Assembly: GCF_023703415.1 (NCBI RefSeq)
Contig: NZ_JAGMTU010000002.1
Location: 248,001-312,000 of the forward strand
Origin: Microbacterium sp. USTB-Y
GTDB taxonomy: Bacteria > Actinomycetota > Actinomycetes > Actinomycetales > Microbacteriaceae
Length of the DNA stretch: 64,000 bases
Direction: 5' to 3'
Shown: positions 24,901 to 34,542 of the stretch, piece after piece
Numbering within the stretch: position 1 is the first letter of the stretch
Layout: every line of letters begins with the position of its first letter
Made by a program: the position numbers and the translations under genes
The notes under the pieces: model-generated
The model's input: only the letters and a program-made list of their open reading frames with translations
Told to the model about the DNA's origin: nothing
The model's database searches: none

Positions 24901-25890
24901 CTACCGTGACTGCGGGGTGGTTTGTTCGGGGTACAGCGCAAGAGCCGCCGTGGCCCATTCCCTGGCCGCGCAGCGTGCGCCGGACGGCTCGAGGATCTCG
25001 ACCGCGCCGCCGAAGCGGGCCGCCAGTCTCTTGAGGCTGAGGGGGTCGCCGACATGCAGGGTCGCCGTCATCGTATCGCCTTCGACCACCGCGTCGGCGC
25101 GACGCAGGTAATCGCGCAGCAGCGGCGCCAGGCGCGCCGGGAAGCGGATCACCGCCTTGTCGCTGTCCCCGTCACCGGCGAACAGCTCGGGAACGGGTTC
25201 GTCGCCGTGGGTGATCGGGATGTCGGTGAGACGCGGCTCGCTCACGCGATCGAGATGGAAGGTGCGCATCGCGCGCCGCAGGTGGCACCAGCCCTGCAGA
25301 TACCACTGCCCGTTCGTGATGAGCACCGTGACCGGGTCGACGGTTCTGGTCGTGGGCGCGGAGTCCGGGGCTCGATAGGTGAACGCGACGGCGACGTGCT
25401 CCTTGAGCGCGGTGGCGACGACGGTGCGGACCGCGTCGACCGGTCCCGGCGCGACGATGACCTCGGCCGGAAGACCCGCCGCACCGCGCGAGAGCTTGGC
25501 GATGAGTCCCTGCACGACCGCCGAGGAGGCGACACCCGGCACGGCCGATGCCAGCTGGAGCCCCGCGACGAGGGCCGCCGCCTCGCGGGCGGTGAACTTG
25601 GGCACCCGGCGCAGCCCCACGTCGTTGGTGATCTCGATGATCCCCTGCTCGTCGAGCAGGTCCCAGTTGATGTCGAAGAGCTCCTGCGGCGCCTGCCAGT
25701 AGCCCTCGTCGCCGGGAAGGCCGATGACCGTGAGCTTCTCGACCATCGCCCGCATCTGCGCCTCGGACATGTCGAACTCCGCCGCGGCCTCGGCGAGGGA
25801 GACCTCGCCGCGCTCGAGCAGATACGGCACGAGCGTCAGATACGCGCGCACCCGGTCGGAGCTCAGCAACGGCTTGCGCTGTGCCATCAC
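24901..25890 (-). CDS. pafC: WYL-domain regulator PafC
   Basis: A 329-residue protein with an N-terminal winged HTH (RGEVSLAEAAAEFDMSEAQMRAMVEKL), a WYL domain containing NGQWYLQGWCHLRRAMRTFHLDR, and the C-terminal WCX extension. With PafB it forms the mycobacterial/actinobacterial PafBC activator of the LexA-independent DNA damage response. ATG 25890 (or the next ATG) overlaps the pafB stop. Its downstream neighbours tatA and tatC are conserved in Actinobacteria. Confidence 0.92.
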   Translation of the reverse strand: MMAQRKPLLSSDRVRAYLTLVPYLLERGEVSLAEAAAEFDMSEAQMRAMVEKLTVIGLPGDEGYWQAPQELFDINWDLLDEQGIIEITNDVGLRRVPKFTAREAAALVAGLQLASAVPGVASSAVVQGLIAKLSRGAAGLPAEVIVAPGPVDAVRTVVATALKEHVAVAFTYRAPDSAPTTRTVDPVTVLITNGQWYLQGWCHLRRAMRTFHLDRVSEPRLTDIPITHGDEPVPELFAGDGDSDKAVIRFPARLAPLLRDYLRRADAVVEGDTMTATLHVGDPLSLKRLAARFGGAVEILEPSGARCAAREWATAALALYPEQTTPQSR

Positions 25891-26873
25891 GCGCCGCCCT
25901 TCGTGTCGATGTGCGTCGCCGCGGCGGCACGCAGACGAGCGACGACCGCGTCGCGGAGCTCCTCGGGTTCGACCACGCGCACCTCCGGACCGTAGGAGGC
26001 GAGCTCGTCCGCCAGGATGTGCAGGTCGACGTAGGGCACCCGGATCCCCTGCACGGCGGGTTCGGCGCGCCGTCCGAGGCGCAGAGCCGCCTCGGTGCCC
26101 GGAGTGAGCTCAAGCAGCGCCGAATGCGCCGCGGCGACGGCGCCCAGGCTCGACAGCGCCCGCTCGCCCGCCCCCTCCCGCAGCTCCGCGGGGAACGCGT
26201 CCGCGCTGACCGTCACGTCGCCCACGATGCGGGTCAGCAGGAACATCCGATCGCCGTCGGCGTCGATGTCGCGTCCGAACACGTGCCAGCGCGCCTCGTA
26301 CTCGACGAGGGCGAGCGGCTGCACGCGGCGCCGGCGAGGCGACTCCTCCCCCGGCTTCAGATAGTCGAAGGAGACGGCGACACTGCGCTCGATCGCGCCC
26401 TGCAGCGGCGCGAAAGCGGCATCGCGCGCTGTGATGCGCGGCGCGAATCCGATGATGGGCTCATCCACGTCGATGCCCAGCGCGCGGATCTTCCGCACGC
26501 CGGCCTGCGCATCGGCGGACAGCGACTCCTCGCTCCAGACGCTCCCGGCCAGACGCAGCACCGCGAGCTCCGCAGGGGTGAACTCGATGTCGACCGGAAG
26601 GTCGTATTCCGCCTTCGGAATGCGATAACGGGCCTCGCGGAGATCGTTCGGGTCCGCGTGGTCGCCGAGCGTCTCGATAGGGATGCCGAGGGCGCGCAGC
26701 TCGTCCTTGTCGCGCTCGAACATCTTGTCCAGCGCGTCGGCCCTGCCCTCCGAGCGCTGCCGGTAGCCGGAGACCGACGCCAGGATCTGTTGCTTCGTCA
26801 GGCCGATCTCCGTCGCCATGAGCGCCACGACGAGGTTCGTCAGGCGCTCCTCCGCGGGGATCCGTGCCGCCAT
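25887..26873 (-). CDS. pafB: WYL-domain regulator PafB
   Basis: A 328-residue paralogue of PafC: N-terminal wHTH (ERLTNLVVALMATEIGLTKQQILASV), the FERDKDELRALGI segment, and a WYL-like domain (EARWHVFGRDIDADGDRMFLLTRI) followed by a WCX-like end. PafB and PafC act together at DNA-damage promoters. ATG 26873 directly abuts the TAG stop of the upstream lipoprotein gene, so all genes from 27785 to 19713 may be one transcript. Confidence 0.92.
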   Translation of the reverse strand: MAARIPAEERLTNLVVALMATEIGLTKQQILASVSGYRQRSEGRADALDKMFERDKDELRALGIPIETLGDHADPNDLREARYRIPKAEYDLPVDIEFTPAELAVLRLAGSVWSEESLSADAQAGVRKIRALGIDVDEPIIGFAPRITARDAAFAPLQGAIERSVAVSFDYLKPGEESPRRRRVQPLALVEYEARWHVFGRDIDADGDRMFLLTRIVGDVTVSADAFPAELREGAGERALSSLGAVAAAHSALLELTPGTEAALRLGRRAEPAVQGIRVPYVDLHILADELASYGPEVRVVEPEELRDAVVARLRAAAATHIDTKGGA

Positions 26874-27785
26874 CTACTGCCCCGAGGACAAGGATGCGGA
26901 GGTGTCGACGCCGAGGATGTCCACGACGATCGCCTGGGTGCCGTTGCCGTCCGCGCCGGTGCTCTGGTTCGCGTCAGCGGGCGGGATCACCAGGAGCACC
27001 TGGGATCCGACGGTCTGGCCCTCCAGCCCGGTCGCCGAGATGGCCACGGACTGCGCGTCCCACGTCGACTTGAGCACCTTCCGGGTGTCCCAGTCGACGC
27101 TCGTCAACTGCACCCGCAGGACGTCGTCCTTGGTCACCTTCGCACCGGTGCCGCGGATGAGGGTCTGCGTGACCTGCTTGGCGGGCTTCTTCGCGTCGGG
27201 GATGATGATGCCGGGGCGCCCGTCGGGCGCGCGAACGACCGTCGGAAGCCCGAGCGCGTCATTGTACACCAGCGATCCCTCGGCGTGCGGGAGGAACACC
27301 TTCTGCACATCGACCACCGCGACCGCTCCGCCCTCGGCGACCGTGCCCGCGGGGAAGCCGACCAGCAGGCGGGAGCCTGCGGTCGCGCAGCCCAGCGCAT
27401 CGCCGATCGTCTTGAGCTGACCGTCCCACGTGTTGACGTCGGCGACCTGGGTCGAGCCGTCGAAGCTGGTGCTGCCGAGAGACTGCCCCGTCTTCGCGTC
27501 GTACAGGGCGACGTCGATGACGATCGGCTGGTTCTTCTCCGTGATCGCGGATCCGGTTCCGGTGATCAGATCGTCGACGCTCGACTTCTGCACCTTCGTC
27601 GGCGTCGCGAAGCTCGCCTCGGGGGCCTTTCCGAACTCCCCCTTCACCGTCACGGAGTTGGTGAGCACGGACGAGGTCGCCTTCGACGAGCAGGCCTGCC
27701 CCGCGAACGAGGGTCCGGCGGAGCAGCCGGCCAGCGCGAGGGCGGCGAGGCCGAGGGTGATCAGAGCAGCGACAGTCTTACGCAC
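26874..27785 (-). CDS. FKBP-like lipoprotein, putative peptidyl-prolyl isomerase
   Basis: A 303-residue protein from GTG 27785 with a lipoprotein signal peptide (VRKTVAALITLGLAALALAGC, lipobox LAGC, lipidated Cys21). Two FKBP-like units follow, recognised from DLITGTGSAITEKNQPIVIDVALYDAKTG... and TLIRGTGAKVTKDDVLRVQLTSVDWDTRK..., each with a GxxxLLV(G/I)P stretch. Several isomerase active-site aromatics are missing, so chaperone rather than catalytic function is possible. It is anchored outside the membrane and sits upstream of pafB. Confidence 0.85.
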   Translation of the reverse strand: MRKTVAALITLGLAALALAGCSAGPSFAGQACSSKATSSVLTNSVTVKGEFGKAPEASFATPTKVQKSSVDDLITGTGSAITEKNQPIVIDVALYDAKTGQSLGSTSFDGSTQVADVNTWDGQLKTIGDALGCATAGSRLLVGFPAGTVAEGGAVAVVDVQKVFLPHAEGSLVYNDALGLPTVVRAPDGRPGIIIPDAKKPAKQVTQTLIRGTGAKVTKDDVLRVQLTSVDWDTRKVLKSTWDAQSVAISATGLEGQTVGSQVLLVIPPADANQSTGADGNGTQAIVVDILGVDTSASLSSGQ

Positions 27786-27795
27786 GCGCTCCAGT

Positions 27796-28827
27796 CTATG
27801 CGGACGGATCCCCGTCCTCGGCCTCTTCCGCACCCGCGTCGCCCGCGGCGGCGAGACGGGCGCCTCCGGCGGCCCGCTGGGCCTCGCGGACGCGCTTGCG
27901 GAGGTTCTTGTCGGTGATCTCGCGGTCACCCACGGCACCCGGGGTCCACAGCTCCACGTCCTCGTCGCCGTAGCTGGGCTTCTTCGCCGCGCGGCGCTTC
28001 ACATCGGGCGGGATCGCCCCCGGAGCGAGCCGTCGCGCGGTGATCAGGAAACCCGTGTGCGCCACCATCCGATGGTCCGGACGCACGGCGAGTCCCTCGA
28101 CGTGCCAGCCCCGCACCATGGTCTCCGACGCCTCGGGCTCGGTGAACAGGCCCGTCCCGCGGACGTACTCCGCGACCCGGGAGAGCTGCGTGGCCGTCGC
28201 GACGTAGCAGAGCACGACGCCGCCGGGCGCCAGAGCCTCGGCGACGGCGTCGATGCACTCCCACGGCGCGAGCATGTCCAGCACCACCCGATCGACCGTG
28301 CCGGACGCGAACTCGCCGGGAAGCTGCTCCTGCAGGTCGCCCACGACGATCCGCCAGGACTCGGGGAGCTCACCGAGGAACGTCTCCACGTTGGCGCTCG
28401 CGACCTCGGCGAAGTCGTCCCTCCGCTCGAAGGAGACCAGGCGGCCGCTCGGGCCGATGGCACGCAGCAGCGACAGGGACAGCGCGCCGGATCCGACGCC
28501 CGCCTCGACCACCGTCGCACCGGGGAAGACATCGGCCTGGGTCACGATCTGCGCCGCATCCTTCGGATACACGATGGCGGCACCGCGCGGCATCGACATG
28601 ACGAAGTCGCGCAGCAGCGGACGCAGGGCCAGATACTCGTTGCCCGAGCTGTTCTCCACCACGGACCCGTCGGGCAGCCCGATGAGATCACGGTGACGCA
28701 GCACCCCGTGGTGCGTGTGCAGCTCGCCGTCCTCGCGCAGGGTGATGGTGTGCATCCGCCCCTTGGGACCCGTCAGCTGAACCCGGTCGCCCTCGCGGAA
28801 CGGGCCGCTCGGCCGCTGCGCGGTCAC
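27796..28827 (-). CDS. trmI: tRNA (adenine-N1)-methyltransferase TrmI
   Basis: A 343-residue class I methyltransferase. A small beta-barrel N-domain (FREGDRVQLTGPKGR) precedes the SAM domain with VVEAGVGSGALSLSLLRAIG (motif I), VVGDLQEQL and DRVVLDMLAPWE (motif IV). TrmI makes m1A58 in the tRNA T-loop; in M. tuberculosis the orthologue is Rv2118c. A charged C-terminal tail follows. GTG 28827 overlaps the HAD gene stop. Confidence 0.9.
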   Translation of the reverse strand: MTAQRPSGPFREGDRVQLTGPKGRMHTITLREDGELHTHHGVLRHRDLIGLPDGSVVENSSGNEYLALRPLLRDFVMSMPRGAAIVYPKDAAQIVTQADVFPGATVVEAGVGSGALSLSLLRAIGPSGRLVSFERRDDFAEVASANVETFLGELPESWRIVVGDLQEQLPGEFASGTVDRVVLDMLAPWECIDAVAEALAPGGVVLCYVATATQLSRVAEYVRGTGLFTEPEASETMVRGWHVEGLAVRPDHRMVAHTGFLITARRLAPGAIPPDVKRRAAKKPSYGDEDVELWTPGAVGDREITDKNLRKRVREAQRAAGGARLAAAGDAGAEEAEDGDPSA

Positions 28828-29510
28828 AGCGATGCCTCCGTTCGGATGGAGCGCGCTCGCGCGAACTCCGCGGCGACGTCGTCGACGCCGCGACCCGAGA
28901 GCGTCTTCCAGAGGGCATCGGCGCCGAGACCGTCCAGCTCCACGATGTGCGGGACGCCGATCGCCACGGCGCGCGCGGAGAGGGCCGACTGCAGTCCGGT
29001 GGGCGAGTCCTCCAGCGCGACGGCATCCGCGATGTCGATGCCGAGCGCATCCGCCGCCTGCAGATACGGATCCGGGAAGGGCTTGGGCCGCTCGACGTCG
29101 TCGCCGCCCACGATCACGTCGAAGGCGTCGAAGCCGATGAGCGAGACGATGTCCTCGGCCATCCGGCGCAGGGACATGGTGACGAGCGCCGTGGGGACGC
29201 CCGCCGCACGGAGCTCGCGCAGCAGCTCCCTCGCGCCGGGCCGGAACGGCACGCCGTCCTGCTGCAGACGCACGCGCACGCGCTCGGTGAGCTCGTCCAC
29301 GATCTCCTGGGCGCCCATCTTCACCCCGGCGCCCTGGAGGATGATCGCGCTGTCGATCAGACCGTTGCCGACGAGCTGGAGCGCCTGCTCGTGGGACCAG
29401 GTGCCGCCGAACGACTCGATGAGGTCGGTCTCCGCGTCCATCCAGTACGGCTCGGTGTCGACAAGGGTTCCGTCCATGTCCCAGAGGACCGCGCGAGGAT
29501 GCTGATTCAC
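28824..29510 (-). CDS. HAD-superfamily phosphatase
   Basis: A 228-residue HAD hydrolase with motif I LWDMDGTLVDTE (nucleophile Asp11, Asp13), motif II TALVTMS, motif III Lys in ERPKPFPDPY, and motif IV ALEDSPTG. An alpha-helical C1 cap lies between motifs I and II, as in phosphoglycolate or beta-phosphoglucomutase-like enzymes; the substrate is not predictable. GTG 29510 is preceded by GGGGGAG. It is coupled to trmI. Confidence 0.9.
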   Translation of the reverse strand: MNQHPRAVLWDMDGTLVDTEPYWMDAETDLIESFGGTWSHEQALQLVGNGLIDSAIILQGAGVKMGAQEIVDELTERVRVRLQQDGVPFRPGARELLRELRAAGVPTALVTMSLRRMAEDIVSLIGFDAFDVIVGGDDVERPKPFPDPYLQAADALGIDIADAVALEDSPTGLQSALSARAVAIGVPHIVELDGLGADALWKTLSGRGVDDVAAEFARARSIRTEASL

Positions 29511-29601
29511 TCCCCCATCGTACCGGCGTGCCGCCTCGCGCCCGGCTGCGGGACTAGCCTGGACGGAACACGCGGCACCGGCCGCCGCAGGAAGGAGCAC
29601 C

Positions 29602-30453
29602 GTGCAGGTACTCGGATCCCGGATCCTCGTCGCCGCCTTCGACGGCTGGAACGACGCGGGCGAGGCCGCGTCGGCAGCGGCCGAGCAGATCGACGACGGC
29701 ACGTTCGATCTCGTGCACGCCGTGGACCCCGAGCTGTACTTCGACTACCAGTGGGCTCGCCCGACGCTCGAGCGCGACCAGGACGGCAATCGCAGCCTGC
29801 GCTGGCCGTCGGCCCGGATGCAGCGTCCGACCGGCACCGCCGGCGATGGCGAGCCGCGCCTCTGGCTGCTCACCGGAACCGAGCCCGCCCGCGCCTGGCA
29901 GGCGTTCAGCGCCGAGTTCATCGACGCGGCGCTGAGCGAGGACATCACGGGCTTCGTCACCCTCGGCGCGATGCTCTCCGACGTGCCGCACACGCGCCCG
30001 ATCTCGATCTTCGCCTCGAGCGAGAACGCCGAGGTGCGTGACGCGCTCGGCATCGAGCGCTCGACCTACGAGGGCCCGATCGGCATCCTCTCCGCGCTCG
30101 ACCATGCGGCGGAACAGGCCGGCATTCCTGCGCTCTCGCTGTGGGCCAACGTCCCGCACTACGTGCAGACCGGCAGCGCCTCGCCCAAGGCCACGCTCGC
30201 GCTGCTGGACCGGCTGCACGAGGTGACCGGAGTGGACGTGCCCCGGGGCACGCTCGCCACCGAGGCGGCCATGTGGGAGGCCACGATCGACGCGGCCGCA
30301 GCCGAGGACGAGGAGATGGCCGCCTACATCGCGCAGCTCGAGGCCAAGCGCGACACCTGGGATTCACCGGATGCGTCCGGCGAGGCCATCGCGCAGGCCT
30401 TCGAGCGATTCTTCCGCCGCAACGGCGAGGGCCCGGGCGAGCACAAGCGCTGA
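29602..30453 (+). CDS. PAC2-family protein
   Basis: A 283-residue PAC2 (proteasome assembly chaperone 2-like) protein: ILVAAFDGWNDAGEAASAAA at the N-terminus, then a phosphorylase-like fold, FVTLGAMLSDVPHTRPI and ILSALDHAAEQAGIPALSLWANVPHYV. GTG 29602 has GGAG upstream. Such proteins are conserved in Actinobacteria alongside proteasome functions, but their exact role is not established. Confidence 0.9.
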   Translation: MQVLGSRILVAAFDGWNDAGEAASAAAEQIDDGTFDLVHAVDPELYFDYQWARPTLERDQDGNRSLRWPSARMQRPTGTAGDGEPRLWLLTGTEPARAWQAFSAEFIDAALSEDITGFVTLGAMLSDVPHTRPISIFASSENAEVRDALGIERSTYEGPIGILSALDHAAEQAGIPALSLWANVPHYVQTGSASPKATLALLDRLHEVTGVDVPRGTLATEAAMWEATIDAAAAEDEEMAAYIAQLEAKRDTWDSPDASGEAIAQAFERFFRRNGEGPGEHKR

Positions 30454-30525
30454 GCCCGTTCTCCGAGAGTCGTCGGCCGCCGGGCCCCGTCGAAGCGCCT
30501 GCGCCCCCTCACGGCCGAGGCGCGC

Positions 30526-31350
30526 TCAGGGCTTGATCACGCCCATCGCGAGCAGGATGATGAGCACGATGCCGAGCAGGATCCGGTACACGACGAACGG
30601 CAGGAAGCTGCGCTGCGAGATCCAGCGCATGAAGAACGCGATGACGCCGAGTCCCACGACGAACGCGATCCCCGTCGCCGCGAGCGTCTCCCCCGCCGAG
30701 AACACGCTCGGCTCGCCGATGCTCTTCACCGCCTGGTAGATCCCGGATCCGAACACCGCGGGGATCGCGAGCAGGAACGCGTAACGGGCGGCCGCCTCGC
30801 GCTCGTATCCGAGCAGGAGTCCGGCGGTGATCGTGCCGCCGGAACGGGAGACGCCCGGGATCAGGGCCAACGACTGCGCGAGCCCGTAGATGACGCCGTG
30901 CCCCAGCGTCAGATCTTTGAGGGTGCGCCGGCGGGCGCCGATCGCGTCCGCGACGCCGAGCAGCACGCCGAACACGATGAGCATGATCGCGACGATCCAC
31001 AGCGAGCGGAACACCGTCTCGATCTGGTCCTTGAACGCGAGCCCGAGGACGACGATCGGGATGCTGCCGATGATGATCAGCCAGCCCATCCGCGCGTCCG
31101 GGTCGTTGCGCGGGATGCGACCGAGCAGCGCCGCCCACCAGCGGCTCACGATGCGGACGATGTCGCGCCAGAAGAACACGACGACGGCCGCCTCCGTGCC
31201 GATCTGCGTGATGGCCGTGAAGGCCGCCCCGGGGTCCTGCGCGCTCGGCAGGAACGCGCCCACGATGCGCAGGTGGGCGCTGGACGAGATCGGCAGGAAC
31301 TCGGTGAGTCCCTGCACGATCCCCAGGAAGATGGCTTCGAGAAGATGCAT
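30526..31350 (-). CDS. uppP: Undecaprenyl-diphosphate phosphatase
   Basis: A 274-residue polytopic BacA/UppP enzyme with about eight membrane helices. Signature 1, [15 protein letters not shown], is at 13-27 and signature 2, [17 protein letters not shown], near 175-190. It dephosphorylates undecaprenyl pyrophosphate at the membrane for reuse in cell-wall synthesis and can confer bacitracin tolerance. Confidence 0.95.
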   Translation of the reverse strand: MHLLEAIFLGIVQGLTEFLPISSSAHLRIVGAFLPSAQDPGAAFTAITQIGTEAAVVVFFWRDIVRIVSRWWAALLGRIPRNDPDARMGWLIIIGSIPIVVLGLAFKDQIETVFRSLWIVAIMLIVFGVLLGVADAIGARRRTLKDLTLGHGVIYGLAQSLALIPGVSRSGGTITAGLLLGYEREAAARYAFLLAIPAVFGSGIYQAVKSIGEPSVFSAGETLAATGIAFVVGLGVIAFFMRWISQRSFLPFVVYRILLGIVLIILLAMGVIKP

Positions 31351-31390
31351 GGGTCGCTTTCGCGTCGTCCGCGGGGTTCGCGCGGTGCGG

Positions 31391-32692
31391 TCAGTAGGTG
31401 CGCAGAAGGTCGGTCAGCACGCGCTGCCCGAAGACCAGCGCGTCGATCGGGACCCGCTCGTCGACCCCGTGGAACATCCCGGTGAAGTCGAGGTCGGCGG
31501 GCAGCCTCAGCGGCGCGAAGCCGTAGCCCGTGATGCCGAGGAAGGCGAGCGCCTTGTTGTCGGTGCCCGCACCGAGCAGGTACGGGATCACGGGCACGCC
31601 AGGATCGTGCCGCTCCAGGGCCGCCACCATCGCGTCGACGAGGTCGCCGGCGAACGGCGTCTCCATCCCGATGTCCTGCACGACCATCTCGAGCTCGATG
31701 TCCTCGCCGACGAGGGCGCGGAGCTGATCGAGCACCTCGTCCTCCATCCCCGGGATCACGCGCACGTCGATGAGCGCCTCCGCGCGCTCCGGGATGACGT
31801 TGTGCTTGTAGCCGGCCTGCAGCACGGTCGGATTCGTCGTGGTGCGCAGAGTCGAGCGCAGGAACGCCTCGGCAGGACCCGCCGTCGCGGCCAGGGCATC
31901 CGGGTCATCGACCGGAAGACCGGAGAGCGCGCTCATCCGATCGAGGAAGTCGCGGGTCGTGGCGGTCAGATGGATGGGCCACGGGGTGCGTCCGATGGCC
32001 GCGACCGCCTCGGCGAGCTTGGTCACGGCGTTGTCCGGGTGGAAGCGGCTGCCGTGCCCGGCCCGCCCCTTCGCGACCAGGCGGATCCACAGCAGCGCCT
32101 TCTCCCCCACCTGCAGCAGGTAGGCGCGCCGATCGCCGACGGGGATCGAGTACCCGCCGACCTCGCTGATCGCCTCGGTCGCCCCGGCGAACCACTCCGG
32201 ACGGTTCTGCACGACCAGGGCCGACCCCTCCACGCCCCCGTTCTCCTCGTCCGCGAAGAACACCAGGATCAGGTCGCGTTCCGGCTGTTCCCCCGCTCGC
32301 AGGATCTCGGCGATCGACGTGAGGATCATCGCGTTCATGTTCTTCATGTCCACGGCACCGCGGCCCCAGAGCATGCCGTCCTGGATGAGCCCGGCGAACG
32401 GATCCACGCTCCAGTCGCCCGCCATCGCGGGCACCACATCCAGATGACCGTGCACGACGAGCGCGGGCTTGCTCGCATCGCGGCCCGGCACCCGCGCCAT
32501 GACGTTCGTGCGACGCGGGATCGGCTCGTAGTACTCCGGCTCCAGTCCGAGCGACTCCAGATAGGCGCCGACGTACTCGGCCGCCTCGCGTTCGCCCTTC
32601 GCGTCGCCGCCGCCGAAGTTGGAGGTGTCGAAGCGGATGAGGTCGGCGGCGATCCGCGCGACCTCAGGGATCTCGGCATCCGGCTGGGGCAT
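31391..32692 (-). CDS. M20-family metallopeptidase
   Basis: A 433-residue M20/ArgE/DapE-type enzyme. Metal-binding motifs are [13 protein letters not shown] (His, Asp), [10 protein letters not shown] (bridging Asp), [12 protein letters not shown] (catalytic Glu-Glu) and the C-terminal His in [11 protein letters not shown]... region; the dimerisation domain lies between. It probably cleaves dipeptides or N-acyl amino acids in the cytoplasm. ATG 32692 starts [10 protein letters not shown], with a modest ribosome-binding site. Confidence 0.9.
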   Translation of the reverse strand: MPQPDAEIPEVARIAADLIRFDTSNFGGGDAKGEREAAEYVGAYLESLGLEPEYYEPIPRRTNVMARVPGRDASKPALVVHGHLDVVPAMAGDWSVDPFAGLIQDGMLWGRGAVDMKNMNAMILTSIAEILRAGEQPERDLILVFFADEENGGVEGSALVVQNRPEWFAGATEAISEVGGYSIPVGDRRAYLLQVGEKALLWIRLVAKGRAGHGSRFHPDNAVTKLAEAVAAIGRTPWPIHLTATTRDFLDRMSALSGLPVDDPDALAATAGPAEAFLRSTLRTTTNPTVLQAGYKHNVIPERAEALIDVRVIPGMEDEVLDQLRALVGEDIELEMVVQDIGMETPFAGDLVDAMVAALERHDPGVPVIPYLLGAGTDNKALAFLGITGYGFAPLRLPADLDFTGMFHGVDERVPIDALVFGQRVLTDLLRTY

Positions 32693-32801
32693 GGGACAAG
32701 GCTATCGAACCCGCTCGACGCGCCCGACGTGCATCCTGGTTCGAGGGCGCCTGCGGAACGTGATAGTGTCATTCCTCGGTTGGGAACAGCCGAAAACACC
32801 A

Positions 32802-32886
32802 GCGCGGGTGGCGGAATAGGTAGACGCGCTAGCTTGAGGTGCTAGTGCCCGAATAGGGCGTGGGGGTTCAAGTCCCCCCTCGCGCA
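32802..32886 (+). tRNA. tRNA-Leu (anticodon GAG)
   Basis: An 85-nt tRNA with acceptor GCGCGGG (32802-32808) pairing CTCGCGC (32879-32885), D-arm, anticodon stem CTAGC/GCTAG with loop TTGAGGT (anticodon GAG), a long variable arm typical of type II tRNAs, and T-arm GGGGGTTCAAGTCCCCC. CCA is not encoded. A perfect 16-bp hairpin follows. Confidence 0.96.
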
Positions 32887-32893
32887 CGCTGGC

Positions 32894-32929
32894 ATGAAGG
32901 CCCCGGATCGGAAGATCCGGGGCCTTCAT
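32894..32929 (+). terminator. Terminator hairpin after tRNA-Leu
   Basis: Perfect 16-bp stem ATGAAGGCCCCGGATC (32894-32909) and its complement (32914-32929), with a GGAA tetraloop. Only a weak T tail follows. Confidence 0.85.
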
Positions 32930-32969
32930 CGTGTCCGCGTCGGCACCGCTCCGAGTCCCTGCGCGGGGG

Positions 32970-33191
32970 TCAGACCGGCGCCTCATCGGCGTCGGGCCCG
33001 TCCGGAGCGATGACCCCGATGCCCTCGGCCCGATGGCTCGGCTCCGGCTCGCCGTCATCGCCGCTGTGCGGAGCCTTCGGCTCCTCCCCGGGATCCTTCT
33101 CCGTGCTCGGCTCCCGCAGCTCCTCCGTCGTCGGCTCGTCCGGCCGTTCCGTCGGCTCGTCCCGCTCCTCGCCGTTCTCCCTGTCGCTCAT
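32970..33191 (-). CDS. Small acidic, disordered protein (73 aa)
   Basis: The ATG at 33191 has a strong AGGAGGT ribosome-binding site. The protein is almost entirely Glu, Asp, Pro, Arg and Ser (MSDRENGEERDEPTERPDEP...) with no hydrophobic core, so it is probably unstructured. It follows the VIT-type transporter gene on the same strand by 86 bases. No family is recognised. Confidence 0.6.
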   Translation of the reverse strand: MSDRENGEERDEPTERPDEPTTEELREPSTEKDPGEEPKAPHSGDDGEPEPSHRAEGIGVIAPDGPDADEAPV

Positions 33192-33277
33192 CACCGCACC
33201 TCCTGTCGTGGTCCGGCCAGCCTGGACCCCCTGCCACGGAGGAGCTAGGGGGTTGACAGCGGCCCGTCGCAGGCGGC

Positions 33278-34387
33278 TCAGCCGGCGCTGACGCCGAACA
33301 GCAGTCCGAGGACGTAGGTGACCGCGGCGGCCCCGAAGCCGATGGCCAGCTGCCGCAGGCCCCGGCGCAGCGGAGGACCACCGGAGAGCACTCCGACCGT
33401 GGCTCCGGTGCTCAGCAGAGCGATGCCGACGAGGGCGAGCGCCACGAGCACGGCCGGCGTGCCCTGCATGCCGAAGATCCACGGGAGCACCGGCACGATC
33501 GCGCCGGAGGCGAACAGCAGGAAGCTCGAGATCGCCGCCGGCCACGCGTTGCCGATGATCTCGTGCTCGTCCCCGCCGTCGTCGACCACCCGGAGCGGAC
33601 CCGTCGCGCGCTGCGCCATGCCGGCCTTCGCCGCGCTCACGACCCGGCGGGCGCGCTCCAGCGACTCCTCCGTGTCCATGCCGCGGGCTCGGTAGACCAG
33701 GGCCAGCTCGTTCTCGTCCAGGTCCAGGTCGCTCGCGGTCGCCGCCCCGTGCCCGTTCTCCTCGGTGGCCTCCAGCAGCTCGCGCTGGGAGCGCACCGAG
33801 ACGAACTCCCCCGCGCCCATCGACAGCGCGCCGGCGAGCAGTCCCGCGAATCCGCTGAACAGGACGAAGCCGCTGCTCGCCCCGGTGGCGCCGATGCCGA
33901 GCACGAGCGCGAGGTTGCTCACGAGTCCGTCGTTCGCGCCGAACACGGCGGCGCGGAACGATCCGGACAGCTGGCGGCGACCCCGCGCCGCGAGGCCGCG
34001 GACCACTTCGAAGTGCACCTTCTCGTCGGCGCGCATGGCGGGCGTCGCGTAGGCCTCGGAGTCGTACGGCGATCGCGCTTCCGCACTCTGCGCGAGCGCC
34101 AGCACGAAGATGGATCCGAACCGGCCCGCCATCCAGCCCAGCACCCTCGTGCGCAGACCCGGCCGAGGCAGCCGTGCCGGCTCTCCGCCGAGCAACTGGA
34201 GCCAGTGCGCCTCGTGGCGTCCCTCCGCGGCCGCGAGCTCGAGCAGGATCTCCCGCTCCTCCCCGTCGCGCCGTGCGGCGAGCTGCTGGTAGACGTGCGC
34301 CTCGGCGCGCTCGTCGACGAGGTACCGCGCCCAGCGGCGGCGGTCGGCCGCGGTGGGTTCGGCGGGCACGGGAGCGGGGGTGTTCAT
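33278..34387 (-). CDS. VIT1/CCC1-family transporter with N-terminal ferritin-like domain
   Basis: A 369-residue protein. Residues ~13-140 form a ferritin-like/rubrerythrin domain (EAHVYQQLAARRDGEEREILLELAAAEGRHEAHW, later ADEKVHFEVVRGLA, with Glu and His ligands). Residues ~150-369 are the five-helix VIT1/CCC1 membrane domain beginning SFRAAVFGANDGLVSNLALVLG, with FVSVRSQRELLEA and the C-terminal helices. Family members move Fe2+ or Mn2+. The ferritin-like part suggests iron sensing or loading. AAGGA precedes ATG 34387. Confidence 0.9.
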   Translation of the reverse strand: MNTPAPVPAEPTAADRRRWARYLVDERAEAHVYQQLAARRDGEEREILLELAAAEGRHEAHWLQLLGGEPARLPRPGLRTRVLGWMAGRFGSIFVLALAQSAEARSPYDSEAYATPAMRADEKVHFEVVRGLAARGRRQLSGSFRAAVFGANDGLVSNLALVLGIGATGASSGFVLFSGFAGLLAGALSMGAGEFVSVRSQRELLEATEENGHGAATASDLDLDENELALVYRARGMDTEESLERARRVVSAAKAGMAQRATGPLRVVDDGGDEHEIIGNAWPAAISSFLLFASGAIVPVLPWIFGMQGTPAVLVALALVGIALLSTGATVGVLSGGPPLRRGLRQLAIGFGAAAVTYVLGLLFGVSAG

Positions 34388-34542
34388 CAGCGTCCTTCGT
34401 GTTCGGAGCAACCGTTCCACGCTATCCATCCGTGGTGCTCCGCCCCCTGCTGAGACGCGGATTGACAGCATTTCGGGGATCCGAACCGGCCGGTCCCGGG
34501 CGCGTCACGCGGACCGGATCCGGGCGCTGCCGCGCGCGGTGC